DNA of 64,000 nucleotides from positions 1 through 64,000 of the forward strand of contig JACDDS010000006.1 of NCBI GenBank assembly GCA_013816805.1, given 5' to 3'. The notes beneath the pieces are model-generated. The model was not told where the DNA came from and did not search any database. It saw only the letters and a program-made list of their open reading frames with translations. The stretch's first letter is position 1, and every line of letters begins with the position of its first letter. The position numbers and the translations under genes are program-made. This DNA comes from Chitinophagales bacterium (GTDB lineage: Bacteria > Bacteroidota > Bacteroidia > Chitinophagales > UBA10324). Below, piece by piece: positions 1-9,032 of the stretch.

Positions 1-2
1 CG

Positions 3-779
3 GTTTATAAAAACAGCAGTGCATGTAATTCAGGAATACATGCGGCACACAGTGCTGCAGCTGTAAGCCAAAATAACAGTGCAAGCTCCACTCAGTCATT
101 TTGCATTATTGATGATTTTGGAGAGCCCTATATGCTGATGGCTACATCTACCGGGCCTAATTGCTATTCTTTAACAGGAACTGCTTCTATTACCGGTGGT
201 GCTACAGAAGACTGGCCCGTTTCAGGAACTTTCTGTAATGGCTTTATCACTATCACGGCTACTAACCCTAACCCTGATGGTTGTACATCATTCGTTGATG
301 CGGTTAATTTCAGATGGCATTACACTTGCGGAAAGAATGCATCTACTTGTGCAATGGAAGGCGGATACCAGCAAGTATGCTTTGGTGGTATAATTGGTGA
401 ATTTACATTAGGTGCTACGGTTTATAAAAACAGCAGCGCATGTAATTCAGGAATACATGCGGCAGGTAGTTCTGCATCTGTGAAAGGAAGTAAAATTTCT
501 ATAAGCTTACCTGTTAACATTTCGGTAGCTCCAAGTATAATTTCCAACAATGCTACTATTACATATAGCCTGGGCAATGCTGGAAAGGTGAGCCTTTCAG
601 TTTATAATAGTTTAGGTCAGGAAATTAAGCAATTAGTAAATGGAAATATGGCAGCAGGAAATTATACGATCAACTGGAATGCAGAAAATAATAACGGTAC
701 TTCTGTTAGCAAAGGAATTTACTTTATTGTCCTGCGTGCAGATGGAAAAGTACAAACTGCAACTGTTTCAAAAAATTAA
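3..779 (+). CDS. T9SS cargo protein with tandem repeats, 5' partial
   Basis: The reading frame is open from the first bases of the window, so the start lies upstream and an internal ATG at 132 is not the true start. The visible part contains Cys-rich repeats of about 139 residues: the motif VYKNSSACNSGIHAA occurs at bases 3-47 and again at 420-464, and the DNA of the two copies differs by one base over about 47. The last ~85 residues (from ISVAPSIISNN) form a type A T9SS sorting domain (Por_Secre_tail), with the usual YNSLGQEI and GIYFIVL elements. It is therefore probably an outer-membrane-crossing, surface-attached or released protein. The repeat itself is not recognised. A strong hairpin terminator follows. 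Secretion is well supported by the family; the function is unknown. Confidence 0.85.
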   Translation, partial: VYKNSSACNSGIHAAHSAAAVSQNNSASSTQSFCIIDDFGEPYMLMATSTGPNCYSLTGTASITGGATEDWPVSGTFCNGFITITATNPNPDGCTSFVDAVNFRWHYTCGKNASTCAMEGGYQQVCFGGIIGEFTLGATVYKNSSACNSGIHAAGSSASVKGSKISISLPVNISVAPSIISNNATITYSLGNAGKVSLSVYNSLGQEIKQLVNGNMAAGNYTINWNAENNNGTSVSKGIYFIVLRADGKVQTATVSKN

Positions 780-807
780 GAGTTTATAAATCATACAAGC
801 TTTTTCG

Positions 808-840
808 AGTGGCTGCATATTGCAGCCACTTGCTTTTTAT
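808..840 (+). terminator. Intrinsic terminator after the T9SS cargo gene
   Basis: A perfect 10-bp inverted repeat (AGTGGCTGCA at 808-817, TGCAGCCACT at 821-830) with a 3-base loop is followed by TGCTTTTTAT. It lies 29 bases past the stop codon of the upstream gene, so it should end that transcript and separate it from the PorP/SprF gene. Confidence 0.85.
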
Positions 841-901
841 ATAAGCGCAGTATGAATTAATTTTTCAAAAAAATCAGGGAAGCTTTATCTTCGTAATCCT
901 G

Positions 902-1894
902 ATGACTTATGTTAAGTTTCTTTTATGCTCCATCTATTTGGTGAGTGTTATTTATGCATTCGCTCAGGATACTCACTTTTCCCAGTTTTATCAGGCGCCA
1001 TTATTAATTAATCCTGCAAAAGCCGGATTTTTTAATGGAAATTATCGCTTACAGGGAATCTATCGCAGTCAATGGAAGGAGATAACCATGCCGTTCAAAA
1101 GTATAACTGGTACTGCAGATTTGAGTCTTCCTGCAGGCGAAAAAAAAAATAACCTCTTTGGCATTGCTGTTACCTCATTTGCTGATAAGGCAGGTGATGC
1201 AGATTATACCACAAATGAAATAAATGCTTCACTTTCATACCATCAGTCCTTTGGCAACGATCACCGTCATTTCATTGGCTTAGGGATTTCTACGGGTGTA
1301 GCAAATACCACTTTTGATTATAGCAAACTGATTTTTGATGAGAACTATAAGAATGGCAGTAATACAGAATCGCTTCCTCTTTCAAAAGCTCATTATCTGG
1401 ATTTTTCCGCGGGAATAGAGTACAATTATTTAAATGAAAAAACCCAGTATAATTTTGGTATTGCAGTTTTTCATATTAACCATCCGGCACTTAATTACTT
1501 TGGAAGTTATGACGGCGCTTATATCACCCGCAGATTATCCTTAAGTGCCGGCGCTGCTGTCATGCTTTCCAAGTCAATCGATCTGCAGCCACATGCTGTA
1601 TTTTTTTTACAGGGTGGTGAAGGCGAAATGGAATTAGGGACCGATTTCAAAATGCAATTGGAAAAAAATAATATTTCACATTACGATGTTTATTTCAGTG
1701 GCTATTACCGCGTCGGTGATGCCTTTATCCCGGGTTTACGGATAGATATGAATGATCTTTCATTTGCACTTACGTATGATTTTACGGTATCAAAGTTATC
1801 TGCAGTTAATAAGTACAGTGGTGGCCCTGAATTATCCGTAACCTACACTGGTAAATTTAAAGGGTCTGTAAAAACTTTTAATCCACGCTTTTAA
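902..1894 (+). CDS. PorP/SprF family type IX secretion outer-membrane protein
   Basis: 330 residues with a signal peptide (about 1-21, ending YAFA before QDTHFSQFYQ). The opening of the mature protein, DTHFSQFYQAPLLINPAKAG followed by YRLQGIYRSQWKEI, is the hallmark of PorP/SprF proteins. These are outer-membrane beta-barrels that hold or guide T9SS cargo at the surface (SprF acts with the adhesin SprB in gliding). The rest is rich in alternating beta-strand-like segments, as expected of a barrel. Upstream is a T9SS cargo gene, but a terminator separates the two, so they are linked by theme rather than by one transcript. A weak -7-like TATCTTCG lies at 886-893. Family assignment is firm; the cargo it serves cannot be read from sequence. 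Confidence 0.92.
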   Translation: MTYVKFLLCSIYLVSVIYAFAQDTHFSQFYQAPLLINPAKAGFFNGNYRLQGIYRSQWKEITMPFKSITGTADLSLPAGEKKNNLFGIAVTSFADKAGDADYTTNEINASLSYHQSFGNDHRHFIGLGISTGVANTTFDYSKLIFDENYKNGSNTESLPLSKAHYLDFSAGIEYNYLNEKTQYNFGIAVFHINHPALNYFGSYDGAYITRRLSLSAGAAVMLSKSIDLQPHAVFFLQGGEGEMELGTDFKMQLEKNNISHYDVYFSGYYRVGDAFIPGLRIDMNDLSFALTYDFTVSKLSAVNKYSGGPELSVTYTGKFKGSVKTFNPRF

Positions 1895-1907
1895 TTATGT
1901 AGAAAAA

Positions 1908-2420
1908 TCACTTCCAGAAACGAAACCAATTAAATTTTTTCTTAACTGAACCAGCCGATTTGTTCTTTTTATCTGTTTCATAAATGCTATTGCTGCGCCG
2001 TATTATTGGGGGGGACATAAAAGGACTGAGTCCGAAAGAGGAAAGCAAATAATTTGTGGATTCAACAGGAGAGAATTGCAAATGGTTTTCAACATCTAAA
2101 TAAAATTTCCCAATACTTGCCCACTCTGCAAATTTATTCTTGTTCAGGCGTGTTCTAAGATCATGCACAAATCCGGATAATTCTTTTATTACAGCATCAT
2201 GCTTAAGATCAGATTTTGCTGAAAGATGCTCTGTCAGGATATCATCTTTTATGTCCGGCGCAGGTACAAATTGCAAAATTTTTTTTGGAGGTTCGAAAAT
2301 ATGTTGGACCGGATGAATAGAAGCCGGTGCATTTTTAGAGACTATGGTTCCCAAACCAGGAATAATTAGACTGTCCTGATGATATAACAGTTCATGAATA
2401 GATTTTTCAATTTTCCGCAT
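1908..2420 (-). CDS. HU-CCDC81-like protein without SPOR domain
   Basis: 170 residues. The N-terminal half (IEKSIHELLYHQDSLIIPGL, then FEPPKKILQFVP) matches the paired bacterial HU-CCDC81 domains of Bacteroidota, which resemble HU nucleoid folds and normally precede a membrane helix and a peptidoglycan-binding SPOR domain. Here the second domain (about 60-130) is followed by a short basic tail (KKNKSAGSVKKKF) and the protein stops. No membrane helix or SPOR region is seen in the downstream bases. It is either a short natural form or a truncated one. It converges with the PorP gene, 13 bases apart, and follows the LutA-like gene by 41 bases. Confidence 0.7.
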   Translation of the reverse strand: MRKIEKSIHELLYHQDSLIIPGLGTIVSKNAPASIHPVQHIFEPPKKILQFVPAPDIKDDILTEHLSAKSDLKHDAVIKELSGFVHDLRTRLNKNKFAEWASIGKFYLDVENHLQFSPVESTNYLLSSFGLSPFMSPPIIRRSNSIYETDKKNKSAGSVKKKFNWFRFWK

Positions 2421-2461
2421 AAACTTATTTTATTAAGGCAATAACATTGACTGATGATTTC

Positions 2462-3181
2462 TTACCAGCCGGAAGCAAGTACATCCGCTATATGTATGGT
2501 TTTCATAGCAATATTATTTTTCTTTATATAACCTTCTATGTGCATGAGGCATGAGAGATCTGTAGATATTACATATTCTGCCTCAGTACTTTTTGCATTT
2601 TCTACTTTTTGATCTGCCATTGCAGATGAGATATCATCAAACTTTACTGCAAAAGTTCCTCCAAACCCACAGCAGGTTTCGCTTTCATTCATTTCGTGCA
2701 GCTCTAATCCTTTTACGTGGGAGAGCAATATACGGGGCGCTGTTTTTATTTTACATTCCCGTAAAGCTCCGCAGGCATCATGGTAAGTAGCTGAGGCATT
2801 CATTACTGCACCAAGATCTGTGATGTTCAGTACGTTTACCAGAAACTCTGTAAACTCATAAGTATTCTTCTGTAGTTGTCTGCACTCATTATGTAGCGCA
2901 GAATTGTCAAACAGTTCATTGTAGAAGTTTCTTACAAACCCTACGCAACTTCCACTTGGTGCAACCACATAATTATAGTCAGAAAAATCATGAATAAATT
3001 TTTCACAAACGGCCCTGGCTTCATTCCAAAAACCCGAATTAAATGCAGGCTGACCGCAACAGGTCTGCGCTGGATTGTAAACCACCTCGCAGCCTGCCTT
3101 TTCAAGAACCTTAATCATATTAAAACCTGTTTCTGGGTATAACTGATCGACAAAACAGGGTATAAAAAGATTTACTTTCAA
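2462..3181 (-). CDS. LutA-like (Fe-S)-binding CCG-domain protein
   Basis: 239 residues, the usual length of LutA/YkgE. Two CCG cysteine-rich domains are visible: NPAQTCCGQPAFNSGFW (CCG at 41-43) and ETCCGFGGTFAVK in the C-terminal half, with the conserved PSGSCVG between them. In the family this subunit carries an iron-sulfur centre of the L-lactate oxidising LutABC complex or of related oxidoreductases. No lutB or lutC gene lies in this window, so it is solitary here and the substrate is uncertain. It sits in a minus-strand row with a glycosyltransferase (87 bases upstream) and the HU-like gene downstream. Confidence 0.85.
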   Translation of the reverse strand: MKVNLFIPCFVDQLYPETGFNMIKVLEKAGCEVVYNPAQTCCGQPAFNSGFWNEARAVCEKFIHDFSDYNYVVAPSGSCVGFVRNFYNELFDNSALHNECRQLQKNTYEFTEFLVNVLNITDLGAVMNASATYHDACGALRECKIKTAPRILLSHVKGLELHEMNESETCCGFGGTFAVKFDDISSAMADQKVENAKSTEAEYVISTDLSCLMHIEGYIKKNNIAMKTIHIADVLASGW

Positions 3182-3268
3182 TTAATTATTTTTCGGGCGC
3201 TAAGGTATGAATAAGAGAAGCGTCAATACTGCTTTGTGTTATAAAAAAAATTCAAACCGCTATTGTTA

Positions 3269-4300
3269 TTAATGATGATCCATAATTTGAGAAAACCTTC
3301 TTTTCTTTTTCACAAAATAATCCCATACAATAGAGCCACGATATACTCCATTCATATTATCAAATAAAAAATGTTCGTTATCCTTCCGGCGCTTCTTCCA
3401 TTTTCGAAGATGGAAAAGAAAGTGCCACTGTGCTTTAGTTATAGCAAAGAAATCACTGACGTTTCCTTTTAAAAGAGAGCGGATTCCCGCAAAACCATCC
3501 AATATCATTCTAAATAAAATGGTGGAAAACAACTGACCCGCAGGCAGGTTTTTCACCATCATAATCAAGTTATTCCGAAAATTTAAATATGTCTTGTATG
3601 GATTCCCCTGGGGTAAGCTTCCGCCGCCCAAATGGTAAACCACAGATTCGGGCTGACAAATAATAGTATAACCTGCGTTTTTTAAACGCCAGCAAAAATC
3701 TATTTCTTCCATATGTGCAAAAAAATTTGCGTCAAAACCACCTAATGATTCATATATCTTTTTGCGAGTAAGCATACAGGCTCCGGAACACCAGAAAATT
3801 TCTCCGATCTGATCATATTGTTGCTCATCTTCTTCTATAAAATCAAAGACTCTTCCTCTGCAAAATGTATATCCCCATCTGTCCATCCAGCCGCCTGCAG
3901 CACCTGCATATTCAAAATGAGATCGGTTATTATATGCCTTTATTTTTGGTTGAACAGCTCCTACTTTTTTATCATTCATCATTATTTCAAGCATTGGTGC
4001 GAGCCAATTATCTGTAACAGCAACATCCTGGTTAATGAGCACTATATATTCTGAATCAATCAGCTTTATAGCCTCATTATAGCCTCCTGCAAATCCGTAA
4101 TTTTTTTTTAATGAAATAACTTTTACAAACGGGAATCTTTTTTTGAGATAATCGACAGAATCATCATCAGAAAAATTGTCGGCCACCACTATATCCATTT
4201 CCATGGTTTGGTGTTCAAGAAGAGAGGGTAGAAATTCTTCTAGTAATTTTTTTCCATTCCAGCATAACACTATCACGGCTACTTTTTCTAAACGCTCCAC
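3269..4300 (-). CDS. Family 2 glycosyltransferase
   Basis: 343 residues with a GT-A fold N-terminal domain: VIVLCWNGKKLLEEFLPSLL, the nucleotide-sugar site around VVADNFSDDDS, the INQDV acceptor-side motif, and GGFDANFFAHMEEIDFCWR, typical of rhamnosyl-type GT2 enzymes. A hydrophobic stretch (LIMMVKNLPAGQLFSTILF) follows the catalytic domain and may hold it at the membrane. The likely role is transfer of a sugar during cell-surface glycan or glycoprotein synthesis. It is not in a glycan cluster here; neighbours are LutA-like and GWxTD genes. Acceptor and donor cannot be inferred. Confidence 0.9.
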   Translation of the reverse strand: MERLEKVAVIVLCWNGKKLLEEFLPSLLEHQTMEMDIVVADNFSDDDSVDYLKKRFPFVKVISLKKNYGFAGGYNEAIKLIDSEYIVLINQDVAVTDNWLAPMLEIMMNDKKVGAVQPKIKAYNNRSHFEYAGAAGGWMDRWGYTFCRGRVFDFIEEDEQQYDQIGEIFWCSGACMLTRKKIYESLGGFDANFFAHMEEIDFCWRLKNAGYTIICQPESVVYHLGGGSLPQGNPYKTYLNFRNNLIMMVKNLPAGQLFSTILFRMILDGFAGIRSLLKGNVSDFFAITKAQWHFLFHLRKWKKRRKDNEHFLFDNMNGVYRGSIVWDYFVKKKRRFSQIMDHH

Positions 4301-4388
4301 TAATAAGGGATCTTTTAAATAGGATTATGGAATTGGAATTTTCTTAGAATACCACTGATTGTATTACCCCATTAATATAATGGAATCT

Positions 4389-5873
4389 TTAATGATTGAT
4401 ATCATAATTATAGTCGACATGACTGCCCATTGAATTTGGGTATCGGGTATTATCTAAATTTGTATAATTATATTTTTCCTTTACCCTGTCAAATACCTTG
4501 TAGCGCCACCTCGGATCATTCAGTTCGCCATATGCTTCGGAGTGAATGAGCTTATAGTCATTAGTAACCAGATCAGGGTTGTAGAATACAAAACGGATAT
4601 TTGTCTGGTTGGTAACCGGTAATTTATAATATTGCCAGATTTCATATGGAAAAGCTGCTGGGTCGTGATCATCTTTTTGAATGCTGTTAGGCGATCCATA
4701 TTGAAGAAAAACTCGTCCCCGATCTGTTTCCCAGCTGTAATTTATTTGAGAATTATAGTAGGTGTTTGCGATATCCACTTGTTTTTTGTAACCGTGCCAT
4801 ACTTTTAGCGGATCCTCATTACTCCGTTTTAGCCAGAAGTTATAGAAAACCTGCCTTCTGAGTAAATCATCGTTACTAATAAGAACTCGATTGAGATAAT
4901 CTTTTTCATAGTCTTCCGCAATAGGATTTATGCACCTGAGGTAATATGTTACGGAATCTGAAGGAATGGCTACTACGAATGTATTTTCGATGTTGAGCAA
5001 TGAAATATTATTTAACTCAACTACCGAATTGTTATTTGAACGCTGGAAAAAAGTCGATTGCTCTCCCAATATTTCGTTACGCTTATTTTTGACCTGGATG
5101 TTGATCCTGTAATTTCCGGAAGGCAAGTTGGTAATATCAAATTCAGAAAACACAAAATTTACTGATGATGCTTTTTGCCTGGAAAAATGAAAAAGGTCGC
5201 TGGCAACCTGGTCTTTTTGAGCATATTTTATTGAATAGGTAATTATAATTTCGTTTTCTCCCACTATTTTATCAGCATTGTAGATCTCATTATAGAAAAT
5301 AATTTTATTCAGATTTGAGGGATAATAATTTACAGGATAAGGTTTAATATCATATCCGTTTTTGGAATACACATTTTTCTTACTGGTAGCCTTATAGTTT
5401 TCTACAAGTTCTACGCTGGAAAGAGATATTTTACCCCGGTCGAAATTCAGTTTTATATCTTTGGCAATTCTGCTGCTAACTTCAGGACGATTTACATCCA
5501 GGGCATTCAATTCAACTGTATATTCTCCTTCAGGAAGAGATACCCTTCGCAGGTCAAGCAGATTAAATGCAATGTTTGAGGTATCGGAAATTTCCGGAGT
5601 ACGCAGTAAATATTTATCATATGCCACAACAGCTGTATCATGCAGGTACATCAGGGTTATTTGTATTCCACCATCATATTTTCCATTATTGTTCTTAATA
5701 TATCGTATTGTTTGCCCTGGAATCGATAAATACGTTTCAACATAAGGAGTATCTGTTTGGGTCGAAAGGAAAACACAATTCTCCATATAACATTTTATGG
5801 GCTGTGAAAAAGCCACTGAGGCAAGCGATAATAAAAGCATTGAGAAAATGGCAGAACTGTAAATACTTTTCAT
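4389..5873 (-). CDS. Secreted GWxTD-domain protein
   Basis: 494 residues with a clear signal peptide (MKSIYSSAIFSMLLLSLASVAFSQ). The C-terminal ~150 residues contain the GWxTD domain: FYNFWLKRSNEDP, the signature here read as YSWETDRGRVFLQYGSP (Ser in place of the first Gly), and YEIWQYY. GWxTD proteins occur mainly in Bacteroidota and relatives and have no established function. The N-terminal two thirds look like beta-sandwich domains (for example LPSGNYRINIQVKN and LPEGEYTVELNALD), suggesting a periplasmic or surface protein. The gene stands alone between a glycosyltransferase gene and a divergent WbqC-like gene. Confidence 0.85.
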   Translation of the reverse strand: MKSIYSSAIFSMLLLSLASVAFSQPIKCYMENCVFLSTQTDTPYVETYLSIPGQTIRYIKNNNGKYDGGIQITLMYLHDTAVVAYDKYLLRTPEISDTSNIAFNLLDLRRVSLPEGEYTVELNALDVNRPEVSSRIAKDIKLNFDRGKISLSSVELVENYKATSKKNVYSKNGYDIKPYPVNYYPSNLNKIIFYNEIYNADKIVGENEIIITYSIKYAQKDQVASDLFHFSRQKASSVNFVFSEFDITNLPSGNYRINIQVKNKRNEILGEQSTFFQRSNNNSVVELNNISLLNIENTFVVAIPSDSVTYYLRCINPIAEDYEKDYLNRVLISNDDLLRRQVFYNFWLKRSNEDPLKVWHGYKKQVDIANTYYNSQINYSWETDRGRVFLQYGSPNSIQKDDHDPAAFPYEIWQYYKLPVTNQTNIRFVFYNPDLVTNDYKLIHSEAYGELNDPRWRYKVFDRVKEKYNYTNLDNTRYPNSMGSHVDYNYDINH

Positions 5874-5952
5874 CGCTGCATTTTTAAGAACTGAAAGTTA
5901 CAATTTTGCCTCTATATCATGCTTCATTTCGACGAACATTTAAAGTAAAAAG

Positions 5953-6576
5953 ATGAATACAGATGGTTCAGCCTCTTCCCTTTTATTTCCTGTTCCATAT
6001 CTTCCTTCTGTTTCATTGTTTATCAAATTACAATCCTCTAATACCATTGTTATAGATGCGAATAGGGCATTTAAAAAAGCGGAACATATAAACAGGTGCA
6101 GCATTAGTGGTGCCAATGGAATTATTAAATTAAGTGTGCCAGTGGCAGGAGGCAGAGGTGTAAAGCAACCACTTAAAAACGTTCGGATAGCAAACAATGA
6201 GCCGTGGCAACGCATACATTGGGGAAGTATTTATTCCGCTTATGCCAAAAGCGCATTTTTTATTTTTTATGAGCATAAGTTTGCACCGTTTTATCAAAAG
6301 AATTATAATTTCCTTCTTGATTTTAATACGGAACTATTAGCTGTCTGTTGCGAAATATTAAAATTTAGAAAGTTAATTGAGAAGGATGGTAACCAGGAAA
6401 GCAATGGTCCAATTATCTCGCCACTGCTATTTCAGATTAAAATGAGCATACCGGCCTATCAACAGGTTTTTATTGATAAGCACAATTTTATTTCTGACTT
6501 AAGTATTGTTGATTTAATTTTTAACTGTGGCCCTGAAAGCACGGTTTATTTGAATAGATGCCTTTCTTTAATTTAA
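5953..6576 (+). CDS. WbqC-like family protein
   Basis: 207 residues matching WbqC-like proteins: an N-terminal [20 protein letters not shown] segment, [20 protein letters not shown], and the INNxxPWxxxHWxSIxxAY pattern seen here as [20 protein letters not shown]. Some members sit in O-antigen loci and are thought to act in sugar or amino-sugar modification; no mechanism is proven. The gene is divergent from the GWxTD gene and converges with purC, overlapping it by 9 bases. The start could be one of several near the beginning; the first ATG gives a length normal for the family. Confidence 0.85.
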   Translation: MNTDGSASSLLFPVPYLPSVSLFIKLQSSNTIVIDANRAFKKAEHINRCSISGANGIIKLSVPVAGGRGVKQPLKNVRIANNEPWQRIHWGSIYSAYAKSAFFIFYEHKFAPFYQKNYNFLLDFNTELLAVCCEILKFRKLIEKDGNQESNGPIISPLLFQIKMSIPAYQQVFIDKHNFISDLSIVDLIFNCGPESTVYLNRCLSLI

Positions 6577-7515
6577 TTTTTGCAAAGCACTTACTATATT
6601 CTGTTCCATTCGTTTAATAATATTTTCGCTTGCCGACTTTTCAAAATTTCTTCCCGTAATCTTTTCATAGAGCTCAATATATCGTTCGGATATGCTTTGA
6701 ATCCATTCATCACTCATAGCAGGCACCGTTTGGTCTTCTTTTCCCATGAAATTATTTTCGATCAGCCATTCGCGTACAAATTCCTTCGATAATTGTTTTT
6801 GAGGTTCGCCGTTACGTTGCCGCTCTTCAAATCCATCTAAGTAAAAGTAACGTGATGAATCCGGTGTATGAATCTCATCTATTAAAATAACCTCGCCGTT
6901 CAATTCCCCAAATTCGTATTTTGTATCTGCCAGGATTAATCCCTGCTTTTGGGCGAACTGCGTTCCAAAGGCAAAAAGTTTTTTGGTATACTCTTCGAGT
7001 TTATCATATGTCTTTTTTGAAACAATTCCCTGTGCTATAATTTCTTCCCTGGAAATATCCAGGTCATGTCCTGCAGATGCCTTGGTACTGGGTGTAATGA
7101 TAGGTTCTCTAAAAGGATCATTTTCTTTCATTTCATCAGGAAGCGATACTCCGCATAATGTGCGTTTACCGCTTCTATATTCGCGCGCTGCATGGCCGGC
7201 AAGGTAACCGCGAATTACCATTTCTACTTTAAATGGTTCACACTTTTTTCCAATAGTCACGTTTGGATCAGGAATGTCAACCATCCAGTTCGGAGCAATA
7301 TGCCTTGTCTCGGCAAGAAAATAAGCAGCAACTTGATTCAGAACCTGGCCTTTAAAAGGGATGGGATGAGGGAGCACTACATCAAAGGCAGAAATGCGGT
7401 CACTCACAACCATCACGAGATAGTTATCAGCAATCGTATATACATCACGCACTTTTCCCTCATAAAATCCAGACTGATGGGGAAGCTGAAAATCTGTTTT
7501 ATAAATCGCATTCAT
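6568..7515 (-). CDS. purC: Phosphoribosylaminoimidazole-succinocarboxamide synthase (SAICAR synthetase)
   Basis: 315 residues, the long form of PurC shared by many Bacteroidota and yeast (the E. coli form is about 237). It joins CAIR and aspartate with ATP in purine synthesis. Visible family motifs are [10 protein letters not shown] (phosphate-binding start), [39 protein letters not shown] and LADTKYEFG, followed by [13 protein letters not shown]. The gene lies 104 bases downstream of serC on the same strand and could share its transcript. Its end overlaps the convergent WbqC-like gene. Confidence 0.97.
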   Translation of the reverse strand: MNAIYKTDFQLPHQSGFYEGKVRDVYTIADNYLVMVVSDRISAFDVVLPHPIPFKGQVLNQVAAYFLAETRHIAPNWMVDIPDPNVTIGKKCEPFKVEMVIRGYLAGHAAREYRSGKRTLCGVSLPDEMKENDPFREPIITPSTKASAGHDLDISREEIIAQGIVSKKTYDKLEEYTKKLFAFGTQFAQKQGLILADTKYEFGELNGEVILIDEIHTPDSSRYFYLDGFEERQRNGEPQKQLSKEFVREWLIENNFMGKEDQTVPAMSDEWIQSISERYIELYEKITGRNFEKSASENIIKRMEQNIVSALQKLN

Positions 7516-7619
7516 AACTTATGGAAGGGCCGTAAATTGAAGTACCCAGGCACTACAATATAAGGGTGGATGATGTAAGAGAACGAAAAAAATAATATTA
7601 CAAATCCAATTAATAAAAA

Positions 7620-8690
7620 TTATCCATTGCGCAGTTCAAAATCCTTCATCAGTTCAATAAGGAGATTTACGCCTTCGATAGGCATGGCGTTATAAATTGA
7701 AGCCCGAAAACCACCTACTGATCGGTGACCCTTAATTCCGATACATCCATTTTCCTTTGCAAAGTTGTTGAAATCGTCCTCCAATTCTGGCTTAACAATA
7801 CGAAAACAAACATTCATAAGTGACCGGTCTTCGGGCACAACTGTGCCTTCAAATAACTTACTGCGATCAATTTCTTCATAGAGAATACCCGCTTTTTCCT
7901 TATTGCATTGCTCCATCACTTTTAGTCCGCCACGGTCTTTTATCCATCTTAATGTAAGAAGGCAAACATAGATTGCAAAGGTGCTTGGAGTATTGTGCAA
8001 GGAACTGTCTTTTATATGGCTGCGATAATCCATCATAGTGGGGATCTGCCGGTTTACTTTTCCAAGCATTTTTTCATTTACAATTACCAGAGTTGCTCCT
8101 GAAGGTCCAAGATTTTTTTGGGCACCTGCATATATCAAAGAGAATTTTTTGCCATCTGATTCGCGTGAGAAAATATCACTTGACATATCGGCTACAATTG
8201 GAACAGAGCTTTTTGGCAACTCGTGCATTTGCAACCCGTGAATGGTTTCATTTGAAGTGATATGAAAATAGGTTGCATCAGATGGGATAGAATAATTTTT
8301 TGGTACATAGGTAAAATTATTATCCTCTGAAGAGGCAACCACATCCACTTTTCCAAAAAGCTTTGCCTCTTTAATCGCTTTTTTCGACCAGGAACCGATT
8401 TCCAGGTAAGCGCCTTTACCGTTTTCATCGAGAAGATTAAAAGGTATCTGGCAAAATTGCATAGTAGCGCCGCCCTGAAGAAATAATACTTTCTGATCTT
8501 CGCTCAACTGCAGCAGGTCTCTTACATGTTGAATGGCTTCTTCTAAAATGGCCACAAACTCTTTGCTTCGGTGTGAAATTTCGATGAGGGAAAGTCCGAT
8601 ATTGTCTAATTCCAGTACAGCTTTTGAAGCCTGCTCAAGAACAGTGGGAGGCAGGATAGCAGGACCAGAATAGAAATTATATTTTTTCAT
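7620..8690 (-). CDS. serC: Phosphoserine aminotransferase
   Basis: 356 residues, the normal length for SerC, a PLP enzyme that converts 3-phosphohydroxypyruvate to phosphoserine (and serves pyridoxine synthesis in some bacteria). It starts with NFYSGPAILP, holds the LFLQGGATMQF phosphate-handling segment, and the PLP lysine is Lys192 in YAGAQKNLGPSG; the C terminus has GHRSVGGFRASIYNA. In many Bacteroidota serC is followed directly by serA and a DUF1015 gene; here those two lie about 45 kb away and purC follows instead. A Bacteroidota-type promoter lies just upstream. Confidence 0.97.
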   Translation of the reverse strand: MKKYNFYSGPAILPPTVLEQASKAVLELDNIGLSLIEISHRSKEFVAILEEAIQHVRDLLQLSEDQKVLFLQGGATMQFCQIPFNLLDENGKGAYLEIGSWSKKAIKEAKLFGKVDVVASSEDNNFTYVPKNYSIPSDATYFHITSNETIHGLQMHELPKSSVPIVADMSSDIFSRESDGKKFSLIYAGAQKNLGPSGATLVIVNEKMLGKVNRQIPTMMDYRSHIKDSSLHNTPSTFAIYVCLLTLRWIKDRGGLKVMEQCNKEKAGILYEEIDRSKLFEGTVVPEDRSLMNVCFRIVKPELEDDFNNFAKENGCIGIKGHRSVGGFRASIYNAMPIEGVNLLIELMKDFELRNG

Positions 8691-8712
8691 TTAATATCAT
8701 TTAACAGACGTG

Positions 8713-8740
8713 CAAAGCTATAGAAATATTTGTGCTGCAA
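8713..8740 (-). promoter_or_regulatory. Probable serC promoter (Bacteroidota type)
   Basis: Read on the minus strand, TTG (8740-8738), a 17-base spacer and TAGCTTTG (8720-8713) fit the TTG / TAnnTTTG pattern of the Bacteroidota primary sigma factor. The spacer is slightly short. It ends 22 bases before the serC start codon. Confidence 0.5.
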
Positions 8741-8830
8741 TAGTTGAATTGCGCAATCATTGTTATTGTGCCAGCAAAGATTTAGTGATATGTTGATTTT
8801 AATAGAATTTTCTTTTTTCGGTTAAAGGTC

Positions 8831-8838
8831 TAAATTTG
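8831..8838 (+). promoter_or_regulatory. -7 element of the tRNA-Asn promoter
   Basis: TAAATTTG matches the Bacteroidota -7 consensus TAnnTTTG and ends 13 bases before the tRNA. No clear TTG is seen at the usual -33 distance; only a T-rich run is there. Confidence 0.5.
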
Positions 8839-8851
8839 CGGTCCATTAAAT

Positions 8852-8925
8852 TCCTCCTTAGCTCAGTTGGTTAGAGCGGCTGACTGTTAATCAGTAGGTC
8901 CCAGGTTCAAGTCCTGGAGGGGGAG
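8852..8925 (+). tRNA. tRNA-Asn (anticodon GTT)
   Basis: A 74-base cloverleaf: acceptor strands TCCTCCT and AGGGGGA pair over 7 bp with one G-T pair; the anticodon arm GCTGA-CTGTTAA-TCAGT gives anticodon GTT; the T arm CCAGG-TTCAAGT-CCTGG is intact. The CCA end is not encoded. Confidence 0.96.
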
Positions 8926-8973
8926 CGCAATTGCAAGTAAACTGTTCATTCTATTTGTGTGATTTCTTAACCT

Positions 8974-9032
8974 TGTCGGCTGATTTAGACTAATCCGGAC
9001 AGGTCTCCCATGTTCAAGTCCGGGGAGCTGAG
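8974..9032 (+). pseudogene. Decayed tRNA relic
   Basis: About 50 bases after tRNA-Asn lies a sequence sharing pieces with it in the same order: CGGCTGA, then AGGTC, then GTTCAAGTCC followed by a G-rich end. The acceptor stem and anticodon loop cannot be formed, so it is not a working tRNA. It looks like the remains of a second tRNA, perhaps a duplicate of tRNA-Asn, that lost function. This is based on eye alignment only. Confidence 0.5.

Noticed and set aside
5940-6215. Minus-strand frame opposite the WbqC-like gene
   Set aside because: It is a shadow of the WbqC-like frame and shows no family motif.
8974-9032. A second working tRNA
   Set aside because: No acceptor stem or anticodon arm can be formed.
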